Source: a virus
IMG/VR virus record: IMGVR_UViG_3300034166_001279
Coordinates: 1-20,596 of that record
Direction: 5' to 3' (one strand)
DNA length: 20,596 nt
Below the pieces are notes generated by a model, which saw only the letters and a list, made by a program, of their open reading frames with translations, was not told the DNA's origin and did not search any database. Both the position numbers and the translations under genes were made by a program. Shown here piece by piece: positions 1 to 6,831 of the stretch. How positions within the stretch are numbered: position 1 is the stretch's first letter; each line of letters starts with the position of its first letter.

Positions 1-1
1 A

Positions 2-2551
2 GAGGCAGGGTTAGGGTTAGCTTCATATTTTGGCAGTGAGGCGGCACAAGCATACGCACCAGAAAGTGAATATGCTGGATTAGTTGGTGCACTAGCTGCC
101 CCTGCTGGCGTTAAAGCTGCAAGCGCAACAACTAAAGGCGCCGCTAGAGCAATATCCCCTTCTTTACAAGTTCTACTGGGAAATGAAGATGCGCTCAGAG
201 CAGCAGCGCAAAAGGAGGTGATTCAGTCTTTATCGCCTGGAGCGGTAGAAAAACTTGCAACTATGCAGCAAATGCCTGCGCTACTAGAAGGCACTGGTGG
301 CGCTCCATTAACATTAGCTGAGGCTCTACAAGAACCGTCAATAGCTAAGTATCAACTTGGTATTGGTCGCACTGCTGGCGGAGGGGATGCACTAGCAACA
401 GCACAGCAATTGAGGCAAACAGAGATTGCGGCTGGAATGGAAAGATTAGGAACCGTTCCAGAAGTAGGGCAATTATCAACTGCACTACAAGAGGCAGCGG
501 CGGAGTCTATTAAATCAAAAGACGAGCAAGCTGCTGCGATATTAGAGAAGCTGGGGATTTCTCCGGAATTGCGAGCACAAACCACAACGGAGCGGGGCGC
601 TAGTTTGCTAGCCGGATTGAGCGAACAAAAGAAGGAAGCAAAACCATTAGTTGATAAAGCATATAAAGCTTTGCCTAAAAAGCGTGAGGTTGATGCTGCA
701 TACGCCCTGACACAGGCAGAACGAGACTTTAGAAGTTTCGATTCGCTTGAAGTTGATACGCTATCTTCAACAGGCAAAAAAGTTATTAACAACGTTACAG
801 ACCTTTTGAATACAAGGGATGGTAGAATAACGATTGGCAAGCTGCAGGCGCTGCGCTCTACAGCTGGCGCAGCCATAAAAGAAGCGAGCGGTAAAAACCC
901 ACGTGAAGTAGCCTTAATGCGAACGCTAAGAGAGGATTTAGACCTTATTGGCGTTGAACAGATTCTTACTAAAAAAGCTGATGCTCCAAAAACAGCCATT
1001 GAAAAACTGAAAGAAGCAACTGCCCTACGAAGAGAGTTTGGTGAGAAATTCGAACAAGGCGCTACGGGACAGTTGCTCAAGATAAGGCGACTGGAGCCGG
1101 TAGTAAAAGCAAGCCAAGCAATCAACCTTGCATTGCGAACTCCTGAAAATGTTACGGAAATTATAAGCAAGTTTGGCAAGAACTCTGATTCTGCTGTTGT
1201 GCTTAGAGCGGAGCTTTTAAGCCGCCTTGAAAAGCATAGCAAGCCAACCAAATACATTGATGACAACAAGGAGTTGTTTAAACGCGCATTTGAAGATGAT
1301 TTTGCTCAAGTATCAAATTACGCCAACAAAAAAACTAGCAGTGCGGCATTAGAGGAGTTTGCAGACATTACAGATGCTGCAATCCCTAGGCGTGTATACG
1401 CTAATGAGCAGGCAGCGGAGGCGTTTGCTAAGCAGTTTGCAGACACTCCAATTTTAGATTATGCGCGTGGCAAGTTTCTCAAAGAGCAGTTGCTTCGTGG
1501 CAATGCGCTTGCGAACTTAGGGCAAAATAGAAGCATAGCAAGTAAGCTATTTGGCGACAGCTTCCCATCCGTTGAAGCAATAATAAAAGACTCTGAGATT
1601 TTAAAATCTCCAGGGGTATTGGAAAAGCTTGCTGTTGGCAACAACTCAATTACGGCTGTAGCACAAACTGCCCTTGGTGCAATTAGAAGTGGGCGTGTTG
1701 CAATCAACATGCTAAGAACTGGAAAGCTTACCGGCCCTGCTGTTGGCGCTGTTACTGGTGTTTTAGGCGGCGGGCCAACGGGCGCAGTTGCTGGAACATT
1801 GCTTGGCACGTCGGCCGCAGTATGGGCAGAGCGCGTTGCCAATGCAAGGGAATTACAACTTGATAAGTTTGCTGCTGAGTTGCTGGCTAATCCTAAGCTT
1901 ATTAAACTTGCAGCGGCGCCACCTACAGCATCCAATATTGATAAGCTGCTCCAACTTGGCGAGCGCATGGGATACATAAGCGCTCGTGCTGTGCGAGGGG
2001 AGATGGCATCGCCTGATGTGACAACAGAAGCACAGAGTAGCGATCCAGAACTTGCAGCACTAGAGGCAGAGCTAGCTTCATTAGAGGGAATGATGAAAGA
2101 AGCCCCGCAAAAGCAGGAAACTGTGAAGGTAGGGAAGCAAAACATAAGCATCCCTACAGGCGAGGAGTATGCACCTCCATCGCTAGTTAAAGCTGTGATT
2201 CAGGTTGAGTCTGTTGGCAACCCTAATGCAGTAAGCCCTAAGGGAGCTACTGGCTTGATGCAGCTTATGCCAGGTACTGCAAAGGATTTAGGGGTTGCAG
2301 ATAGGTTTGACCTTAAACAGAATGTAGAGGGTGGTAGCCGTTACTTGCAGCAGATGATTAGCAAGTACGGCGAAACTGATATTGCACTAGCGGCGTACAA
2401 CTGGGGACCACTTAACATTGATAAAGCTATTAGTAAGCTAAAAGCAGAAGGCAAGCGTGTAACTTGGGCCAACATTAAAGAAATAGTAAAGGTGCCTGAA
2501 GAAACTCGGTTGTACGTAAATAAAGTATTAAACAAAGTTACAGAAGCATAG
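2..2551 (+). CDS. Ejection-type internal virion protein with C-terminal lytic transglycosylase (5' partial)
   Basis: The frame is open from the window edge to the TAG at 2549-2551, so the gene starts outside the window. An internal GTG at 218 behind GGAGG is in frame, but the codons upstream of it keep the same Ala-rich coding character, so I do not take it as the true start. At least 849 residues are present. Most of the protein is helical, rich in Ala, Leu, Lys and Glu. A Gly/Ala-rich membrane-compatible segment lies at about 1725-1835 (GAVTGVLGGGPTGAVAG). The C-terminus (about 2160-2551) is an SLT-type domain: the catalytic Glu is codon 2207-2209 (VIQVES), followed by GATGLMQLMPGTA and ALAAYNWG. 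Known relatives are podovirus ejection proteins that enter the envelope and open peptidoglycan during DNA entry. The enzyme domain is clear; the ejection role is inferred from length and position. Confidence 0.85.
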   Translation, partial: EAGLGLASYFGSEAAQAYAPESEYAGLVGALAAPAGVKAASATTKGAARAISPSLQVLLGNEDALRAAAQKEVIQSLSPGAVEKLATMQQMPALLEGTGGAPLTLAEALQEPSIAKYQLGIGRTAGGGDALATAQQLRQTEIAAGMERLGTVPEVGQLSTALQEAAAESIKSKDEQAAAILEKLGISPELRAQTTTERGASLLAGLSEQKKEAKPLVDKAYKALPKKREVDAAYALTQAERDFRSFDSLEVDTLSSTGKKVINNVTDLLNTRDGRITIGKLQALRSTAGAAIKEASGKNPREVALMRTLREDLDLIGVEQILTKKADAPKTAIEKLKEATALRREFGEKFEQGATGQLLKIRRLEPVVKASQAINLALRTPENVTEIISKFGKNSDSAVVLRAELLSRLEKHSKPTKYIDDNKELFKRAFEDDFAQVSNYANKKTSSAALEEFADITDAAIPRRVYANEQAAEAFAKQFADTPILDYARGKFLKEQLLRGNALANLGQNRSIASKLFGDSFPSVEAIIKDSEILKSPGVLEKLAVGNNSITAVAQTALGAIRSGRVAINMLRTGKLTGPAVGAVTGVLGGGPTGAVAGTLLGTSAAVWAERVANARELQLDKFAAELLANPKLIKLAAAPPTASNIDKLLQLGERMGYISARAVRGEMASPDVTTEAQSSDPELAALEAELASLEGMMKEAPQKQETVKVGKQNISIPTGEEYAPPSLVKAVIQVESVGNPNAVSPKGATGLMQLMPGTAKDLGVADRFDLKQNVEGGSRYLQQMISKYGETDIALAAYNWGPLNIDKAISKLKAEGKRVTWANIKEIVKVPEETRLYVNKVLNKVTEA

Positions 2552-2559
2552 GAGGTATT

Positions 2560-3675
2560 ATGGCTTGGGCAGCAGGAACCTACACTAAAGGAAATAACGC
2601 TACTGGTGGTTGGGCTGGTGATGCAGCGCTTAGTATCGGCATAGAAGCTGGTCGCCATGACACTCAGGACAACGATTTTGCTACTGGAATTAACCAGTGT
2701 CTTAACAAAGACGGCAGTAATGCATGTACTGGTAACATTAACCTTGGTGGGTTTTTACCTGCTAACATAGGTGCTGGTACTGCTGCTGCACCTGCTATTT
2801 GTGCTGGCAATGATATTGATACTGGCATTTTTTCGCCTGCTGCTAATCAGATTGGCATAGCTTCTAATGGAGCAGAAAGAGTTCGCGTTGACGCAAGTGG
2901 TCGGGTTGGGGTTGGGACTACTTCTCCCGCGTATACACTAACTTCTCAGGCTGATGCTTCTGTTGCAATATCCATTGAGTCTCGTGGTAGGGCATCTGAT
3001 AACACTTCTGCCATTTTGTTTACTCAAAACGACACAACTCAGTTAGGAAGAATTCAAACGTCAGCAAGCTCATTAGATATTCAAAAAACGGGCAACAATC
3101 CAATTTTGTTAACTACTAACAGCCTTGAGCGAGTAAGAATTAATGGCAATGGTTATGTTGGGATCGGGACAAACAATCCTCAAGAAATACTGCATGTTGA
3201 GGGGCCTATTTTAATTGGAAGGCAAAATGCCAGCGAAGGAGGAGAAATTCGCCTTGCCAGGGCTAGCGATAATGCGGTGCATTGGATTCTTGATACTTAC
3301 GGGTCTGGTTCTACTCCTCCATTCCGAATAATTAACTCTAGTAGCGTCGGAGTTGAGGTAGCTTCTGGAGCAACGTCTTGGACTGCCTACTCAGACATTC
3401 GGCATAAAAAGAATATTCAGCCGTTGTCTTACGGGCTAGATGAGGTTCTTGAAATTAGTCCTATTAGATTTGATTACGATTTTGAAGAATCAAACGATTC
3501 AAAGAGAATTGGTTTTTCTGCCCAAGAGGTTCAGGCAATTGTTCCAGAGGCGGTATTTGCCTCTGAAGATGGCAAGTTAAGCTTATCGGCAACAGAGCTT
3601 ATTCCAATGCTGATTAACGCTATCAAAGAGCTTAATACAAAAGTTGAGGCTTTGGAGGCGCAGCTTGCAGGATAG
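2560..3675 (+). CDS. Tail fibre/tailspike with C-terminal S74 intramolecular chaperone
   Basis: A 371-residue protein starting at ATG 2560 behind GGAGG at 2551-2555, right after the preceding stop. The N-terminal part is Gly/Asn/Thr-rich. Two fibre-type repeats are visible: ERVRVDASGRVGVGTTSP (about residue 106) and ERVRINGNGYVGIGTNNP (about residue 190). The last 100 residues form the Peptidase_S74 (endosialidase-type) chaperone, with SDIRHKKNI at residues 278-286. In this family the Ser and the Lys five residues later (here Ser278 and Lys283) form the autocleavage dyad. GFSAQEVQ and a final coiled-coil helix (IKELNTKVEALEAQL) follow. The chaperone drives trimer folding and is then released. 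It sits in the late operon between the ejection-type protein and lysis-type genes. Receptor specificity cannot be read from the sequence. Confidence 0.88.
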   Translation: MAWAAGTYTKGNNATGGWAGDAALSIGIEAGRHDTQDNDFATGINQCLNKDGSNACTGNINLGGFLPANIGAGTAAAPAICAGNDIDTGIFSPAANQIGIASNGAERVRVDASGRVGVGTTSPAYTLTSQADASVAISIESRGRASDNTSAILFTQNDTTQLGRIQTSASSLDIQKTGNNPILLTTNSLERVRINGNGYVGIGTNNPQEILHVEGPILIGRQNASEGGEIRLARASDNAVHWILDTYGSGSTPPFRIINSSSVGVEVASGATSWTAYSDIRHKKNIQPLSYGLDEVLEISPIRFDYDFEESNDSKRIGFSAQEVQAIVPEAVFASEDGKLSLSATELIPMLINAIKELNTKVEALEAQLAG

Positions 3676-3677
3676 TG

Positions 3678-4097
3678 ATGCGGCAACTTCGGTTAGTGAG
3701 AGTATCAGAATGTAATGGGGCAACTTGCGGCGTTCTTGTCATAGACGACGCGCCAGAATTTGTCACGCTTGAGGACGCCTGGCGTGATAACGAAAGGTTA
3801 GTAAGTTGTATTCCTGTTGGCAGGTATAAAATAAAGCCACGGATTAGCCCTAAGTTTGGCAATACTTGGCAAGTCATAGACGTACCTCAGCGAAACCATA
3901 TCTTATTTCATGCTGGCAATACGCACCGTGATACTAACGGGTGTATACTGTTAGGTATGCAATTTGGTGATATAGGTGAAGATCAAGCCATACTAGCTAG
4001 CAGGTCTGCGTTTAACAACTTTATGCGGCTAATGAACGGAGTAGGTGAAGCAGAACTATTGATTATTGATGCCTATGGTGGTGGGAGGGTGCACTAA
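3678..4097 (+). CDS. DUF5675-like protein, possible cell-wall hydrolase
   Basis: A compact 139-residue cytosolic protein. ATG 3678 is chosen; a GTG at 3675 sharing one base with the upstream stop is the alternative, and neither has a strong ribosome binding site. The pattern TLEDAWRDNE, then SCIPVGRY, then HILFHAGN, then DTNGCILLG matches my memory of the DUF5675 family, which occurs in phage lysis regions and near effector genes. The H-x-GN...D-T-x-GC signature recalls the His/Cys pair of L,D-transpeptidase-like folds, but no activity is established that I know of. Counting from the GTG, the conserved His is residue 79 and the Cys residue 90. The stop overlaps the next start (TAATG). With a holin two genes downstream and no other lysozyme in the late operon, an endolysin role is a reasonable guess only. 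Confidence 0.65.
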   Translation: MRQLRLVRVSECNGATCGVLVIDDAPEFVTLEDAWRDNERLVSCIPVGRYKIKPRISPKFGNTWQVIDVPQRNHILFHAGNTHRDTNGCILLGMQFGDIGEDQAILASRSAFNNFMRLMNGVGEAELLIIDAYGGGRVH

Positions 4098-4333
4098 TGA
4101 CAGAACATGATTTGATTTCTGTTAAGTATTGGGTGGACCTAACGGTTAAAGCGCTTATAGGCATTGTAGTTACCTTAGTCGGCATGGATTACAGGTCAGT
4201 TAAAAACAGCTTGCGTGAGTTAGAGCAGAAAAAGTACGAGTTATTTGTTCAAGCTCAAGTGATTCACGTTGAGTTGTTAGCTATTAAAGATAGAGTTGAG
4301 CGGATCGATAATAAGCTTGATAGGGTTAAATGA
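4097..4333 (+). CDS. Small membrane/coiled-coil protein (holin-associated or spanin-like)
   Basis: A 78-residue protein whose ATG overlaps the preceding stop (TAATG), with GGGAGGG just upstream. There is one predicted transmembrane helix near residues 17-32 (KALIGIVVTLVGM), then a charged helical region (SLRELEQKKYELF and IKDRVERIDNKLDRVK) typical of a coiled coil. This N-terminal anchor plus periplasmic coil topology fits an i-spanin or a small holin partner. No family was recognised. Its place between the DUF5675-like gene and the holin supports a lysis role, which is inference. Confidence 0.6.
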   Translation: MTEHDLISVKYWVDLTVKALIGIVVTLVGMDYRSVKNSLRELEQKKYELFVQAQVIHVELLAIKDRVERIDNKLDRVK

Positions 4334-4358
4334 TATGAAAAAGATGGAAGGACTGTAT

Positions 4359-4541
4359 ATGCCAATTATACTTTCGATTGTACGACATTTGCTAACGCTT
4401 GCTGCTGGTGGGTTGCTTACTGCTGGTATTAGTGAGAATGATGCTACTACGTTTATCAAAGCTGCTGAACCTGTAATTGGCGGTGCCATACTGTATGGTA
4501 CTGCTCAGGTTTGGTCATTAGTTGATAAGAAAAAGCGTTAA
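4359..4541 (+). CDS. Putative holin, Pam3-gp28-like
   Basis: A 60-residue hydrophobic protein. ATG 4359 is chosen because GGAAGGA at 4346-4352 lies six bases upstream; ATG 4335 and TTG 4296 are in frame but less well placed. The sequence runs MPIILSIVRHLLTLAAGGLL, then an acidic turn (SENDATTF), then a second hydrophobic stretch ending VWSLVDKKKR. The start with an I/L-R-H motif, the Gly-rich first helix and the W-S-L-V-D-K-K end match my memory of the Pam3-gp28 putative phage holin family (about 60-70 residues, two helices). A holin would form the timed lesions in the inner membrane. It is the last gene of the plus-strand late operon; its TAA shares bases with the stop of the convergent gene. 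Confidence 0.72.
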   Translation: MPIILSIVRHLLTLAAGGLLTAGISENDATTFIKAAEPVIGGAILYGTAQVWSLVDKKKR

Positions 4542-4849
4542 GAACTAATTCTATATCGTTTAGCTCTGTTAAACGATTTTGGTCCTGCTGCTTTTAAATG
4601 TTTAACTCTTGTTCGTATTGCTTCGCAAGCATCTGGATAATCAAACACGTTTTGACAAATATAGATTAAGTTGCAAGGCTGAGGGCGTTTAGAAAAGAAA
4701 AACAATTCTAATGCCCCTAGTTCTAGTTTTGTCATGCGGCAACATGGATCTATGTAATCTATGATTGCTCGTTCTATGACTGCTAACCATAGGATATGTT
4801 CTGGCGTGGCTACGTCATGGTCTAGGTAATCTTCAACCTGCAATGTCAT
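4538..4849 (-). CDS. Conserved-looking phage protein of unknown function
   Basis: A 103-residue protein. ATG at 4849 is chosen because it forms a 4-base ATGA overlap with the upstream gene's stop; a TTG at 4867 is the alternative. The pattern W-L-A-V-I-E-x-A-I-x-D-Y, then GALELFFFS, then LIYICQNVFDYPDACEAIRTRV resembles a widespread small phage protein I have seen near nucleases and replication genes, but I know no function or name for it. It appears all-helical and carries a Cys pair (PCCRM). It is the last gene of the long minus-strand operon, and its stop overlaps that of the holin gene. Confidence 0.7.
   Translation of the reverse strand: MTLQVEDYLDHDVATPEHILWLAVIERAIIDYIDPCCRMTKLELGALELFFFSKRPQPCNLIYICQNVFDYPDACEAIRTRVKHLKAAGPKSFNRAKRYRISS
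4555..4580 (+). terminator. Intrinsic terminator of the late operon
   Basis: A perfect 8-bp stem (ATCGTTTA at 4555-4562 with TAAACGAT at 4570-4577) has a 7-base loop and runs into TTTT. It lies just after the holin stop and inside the coding end of the convergent minus-strand gene. Orientation fits the plus-strand late transcript. Confidence 0.6.
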
Positions 4850-5154
4850 TTCACGATCTCTAGCCAATCTTCTAAGTATAGTGTTACTAGCCAGGGCCTA
4901 TTGTTTTTCCGGTGAATAACTACTGGAGTTTTATCCCCGCAATCTCTTGTTGCTTGGTCTATAGCTTTATCCACATTAAGATTCTGCACTCGTTTAACTT
5001 CGATGTGGTATGACGTTAATTCGGTGCAAACTACGTCTGAGTCACCTGCCTTGCCACAGAATTGTTGTGTTCGTCTAGCGGTAAAGCCGTGTTCTTTTAG
5101 CTTGTTTGCTAGCTCTCGCTCCCCTGCTGCACCTTTAGCGCGTGAATTTACCAT
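4846..5154 (-). CDS. PD-(D/E)XK nuclease, Hjc/Holliday-junction-resolvase-like
   Basis: A 102-residue protein with ATG at 5154 and AGAGG about eight bases upstream. The nuclease core is readable in order: GERELA (acidic residues 12 and 14), a basic strand (TARRTQQFCG), GDSDVV (Asp40), then HIEVKR (Glu52 and Lys54). This is the E...D...ExK order of archaeal Hjc-like and related phage resolvases, which cut four-way DNA junctions as dimers using Mg2+. Length is at the short end for the family. It is two bases downstream of another nuclease-like gene and overlaps the following gene by four bases. In the same operon as an annealase it probably resolves recombination or replication branches before packaging. 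Confidence 0.8.
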   Translation of the reverse strand: MVNSRAKGAAGERELANKLKEHGFTARRTQQFCGKAGDSDVVCTELTSYHIEVKRVQNLNVDKAIDQATRDCGDKTPVVIHRKNNRPWLVTLYLEDWLEIVK

Positions 5155-5156
5155 AG

Positions 5157-5660
5157 TTAAAACCTCTCATTAGCGAGCTTTTGAAACTCATGCGCAAACG
5201 CTGCTTCTCTTGGTGGACTAGCAGCAAAGCGTTTGATGACATCTCGGTATAGATCGTGAGGTGTACGGCATACTATTAGCTCAGAATCCTTACCACCATG
5301 CATACTAACCAAGAACTTACGACGGCGGTAGTACTTTTCGTGTAGCTCGTCTGATACTGCTGATACGATGTGATCACGAAAGGGCTGTCTGACATGCTTT
5401 ATAGCGGCCCAGAATCGCCGTAAAGCCTGCCTATCATCAAACTCATGGTTTAGGTTAGACGGGTGAAACTCAACGAATACGCCGTGTATTAGAAAGTCAC
5501 AGGTCTTATTGTGGCCGATAGGCACTTGAAAAGTAGCCCCCATCTTTAGCTCGTAGTCGCCAATATAGCGTTCTAGTAGCATGCCTGCTGCATATTCTGC
5601 GTGACTAGCAAAGGTAATAGGTCTGTCGGGAATACTTGGTAAAGTCCGACGGTCACGCAT
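5157..5660 (-). CDS. Possible PD-(D/E)XK-like nuclease of unknown type
   Basis: A 167-residue protein. The ATG at 5660 lies inside a small hairpin (AGCCC/GGGCT at 5660-5677), with only a short AGGG as ribosome binding site. Residues 22-70 read like a restriction-type nuclease core: an acidic helix (MLLERYIGDY, Glu30), then KTCDFLIHG (Asp55), then FVEFHP (Glu64 and His66). The Lys expected in the third motif is replaced by His, as happens in some variant families such as Vsr-like enzymes. The C-terminal half is basic and helical (KYYRRRKFLV, DVIKRF). It is packed directly before the Hjc-like gene. The nuclease call rests on this pattern only. Confidence 0.55.
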   Translation of the reverse strand: MRDRRTLPSIPDRPITFASHAEYAAGMLLERYIGDYELKMGATFQVPIGHNKTCDFLIHGVFVEFHPSNLNHEFDDRQALRRFWAAIKHVRQPFRDHIVSAVSDELHEKYYRRRKFLVSMHGGKDSELIVCRTPHDLYRDVIKRFAASPPREAAFAHEFQKLANERF

Positions 5661-5709
5661 AGCCCTATTGTCGGGCTGAAAGCTATCTACTGCAAGTTAA
5701 GATTAAATG

Positions 5710-6267
5710 TTACTCAACGGTAAAGATGTCTGTTTGTCGTTTAAGACCTGTTGGAAATTGCAGCTCATGATTTGTAAAACTTTTCTCTTTAAATACGACA
5801 AGGTTAGTTGGCTGGATAGTCAGTCTGCCATTGTATAGCTGGATAAAGCAGAACTCCTTTGCCTGTTCAGGAGCAGCAGAAAATCCATCACCGACGGGCG
5901 CTGCGGTAAACAGATACTGCCCTTCGTGCTGTCCTGGTCTAAGCTGTGTTTGAACCTTACATTCTAACCCTGCTAAGTAGCGATATTCTAAGCAGGTAAA
6001 ATCTTCGCCGTAACAATCCCACGTCTGAGCTTCTTCTGGTTCCCAGGGTGTTTGCGGTGCATCATCAAATGCCAAGCTATGCGCTGGTAAGTTTCGGTAT
6101 ATTGCGCCTGACTCTAGCATGACTGTACATCCCCACATTCTTCCGGGGTAGGAAACTAGCCCAAACCAAACCGCAGGAATGAAGCCTGTAGGCTCTTGGT
6201 GTGTATATCTGCTGTCAACGTAACAATAGAGGTGCCGAGGTAGTTCGCCGACCAGGGTGTTTTTCAC
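5710..6267 (-). CDS. Phage protein of unknown function
   Basis: A 185-residue soluble protein starting at GTG 6267, with AGGAGG a few bases upstream. No family was recognised. It is rich in aromatic residues (YCYVDSRYTH, AVWFGLVSYPGRMWGC, WDCYGEDF, LEYRYLAG), with several Cys, and looks mostly beta-stranded. The segment from the start to GRMWG has the look of a conserved domain; the C-terminal part (NLVVFKEKSFTNHEL) is more ordinary. There is no signal peptide or membrane segment. It lies between the Imm5-like gene and the nuclease pair in the minus-strand operon, so it is probably made early, with no further clue to its job. Confidence 0.65.
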   Translation of the reverse strand: MKNTLVGELPRHLYCYVDSRYTHQEPTGFIPAVWFGLVSYPGRMWGCTVMLESGAIYRNLPAHSLAFDDAPQTPWEPEEAQTWDCYGEDFTCLEYRYLAGLECKVQTQLRPGQHEGQYLFTAAPVGDGFSAAPEQAKEFCFIQLYNGRLTIQPTNLVVFKEKSFTNHELQFPTGLKRQTDIFTVE

Positions 6268-6294
6268 TTCTCCTCCTTTGGCGGCTTAGGTCTC

Positions 6295-6831
6295 TTATTC
6301 ATGCGTCATCCCCTCCATCATCTTCAGCAATTGTTTCACTTGAGCATCCCAAGCAGCATACCTAGCAGCAGCCCTAGCAGCATTCCTAGCAGCATCACAA
6401 GCAGCAGCCCCAGCAGCAGCCCAAGCAGCATCACAAGCAGCATCCCAAGCAACATCACCAGCAGCAGCACAAGCAGCATCCCTAGCAGCAGCATCCCAAG
6501 CAGCAGCCCAAGCAGCAGCTAGTTCTATTTTTGTTGCTTCTCCATGTGCGAACTTTTCCGCTACTACTAACGCGGCTCTGCTACACTCATCGGTCATTAA
6601 ATGCTCAACTTGCCTAGCACACCACACCGCAAAAAGCCTTAGCGTCTTTGAGTCAATTAGCTTATCTCTGCAAACTACCCATAACTTATGTTCGGACGGA
6701 ATTGCGTTGTGCTTCAAAATATCAGTTACCGTTCCGCTCCAGTCTTCAGACAAATAACGAGAGGGATCGTAGCATGGTACCCAACTGCGAATGTCGGCAA
6801 TGGTGAACCGCTCTTCAGGTGTCTTGGTCAT
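6295..6831 (-). CDS. Imm5-like putative immunity family protein with Ala-rich repeat tail
   Basis: A 178-residue protein with ATG at 6831, GAGGGGG nine bases upstream and a 4-base ATGA overlap with the previous gene. The core FAVWCARQVEHLM (residues 67-79), SRAALVVAE and KFAHGEAT (94-100) matches the signature I recall for the family annotated as putative immunity protein (Imm-5-like), often followed by Ala/Trp repeats. Residues 105-162 are a run of about 14-15 tetrapeptides of the form x-A-A-x (AAWD, DAAC, DAAR, AAAG), expected to be one long helix. Function is unknown in phages; immunity to a toxin is only the family label. The N-terminal part (TPEERFTIADIRSWVPCYDP) reads like a conserved phage-type lead. 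Confidence 0.7.
   Translation of the reverse strand: MTKTPEERFTIADIRSWVPCYDPSRYLSEDWSGTVTDILKHNAIPSEHKLWVVCRDKLIDSKTLRLFAVWCARQVEHLMTDECSRAALVVAEKFAHGEATKIELAAAWAAAWDAAARDAACAAAGDVAWDAACDAAWAAAGAAACDAARNAARAAARYAAWDAQVKQLLKMMEGMTHE
6346..6519. repeat. 12-bp imperfect tandem repeat encoding x-Ala-Ala-x units
   Basis: On the plus strand this tract is made almost entirely of AGCAGC and AGCATC blocks with a 12-bp period, matching the tetrapeptide repeat of the gene it lies in. Whole units can be gained or lost without breaking the frame. It also creates a long Ser/Pro-rich open frame on the plus strand that is a shadow. Confidence 0.75.

Noticed and set aside
352-1269. Long minus-strand frame of 305 codons opposite the ejection-type protein
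   Set aside because: The plus strand encodes a protein with a recognisable enzyme domain and continuous coding character; the antisense frame is Ser/Ala/Leu-rich without motifs and is explained by codon bias.
1459-2151. Minus-strand frame of 230 codons
   Set aside because: Same cause as the frame at 352-1269; no ribosome binding site, motif or operon context.
6301-6522. Plus-strand Ser/Pro-rich repeat frame
   Set aside because: Shadow of the 12-bp repeat in the Imm5-like gene on the opposite strand; low complexity only.
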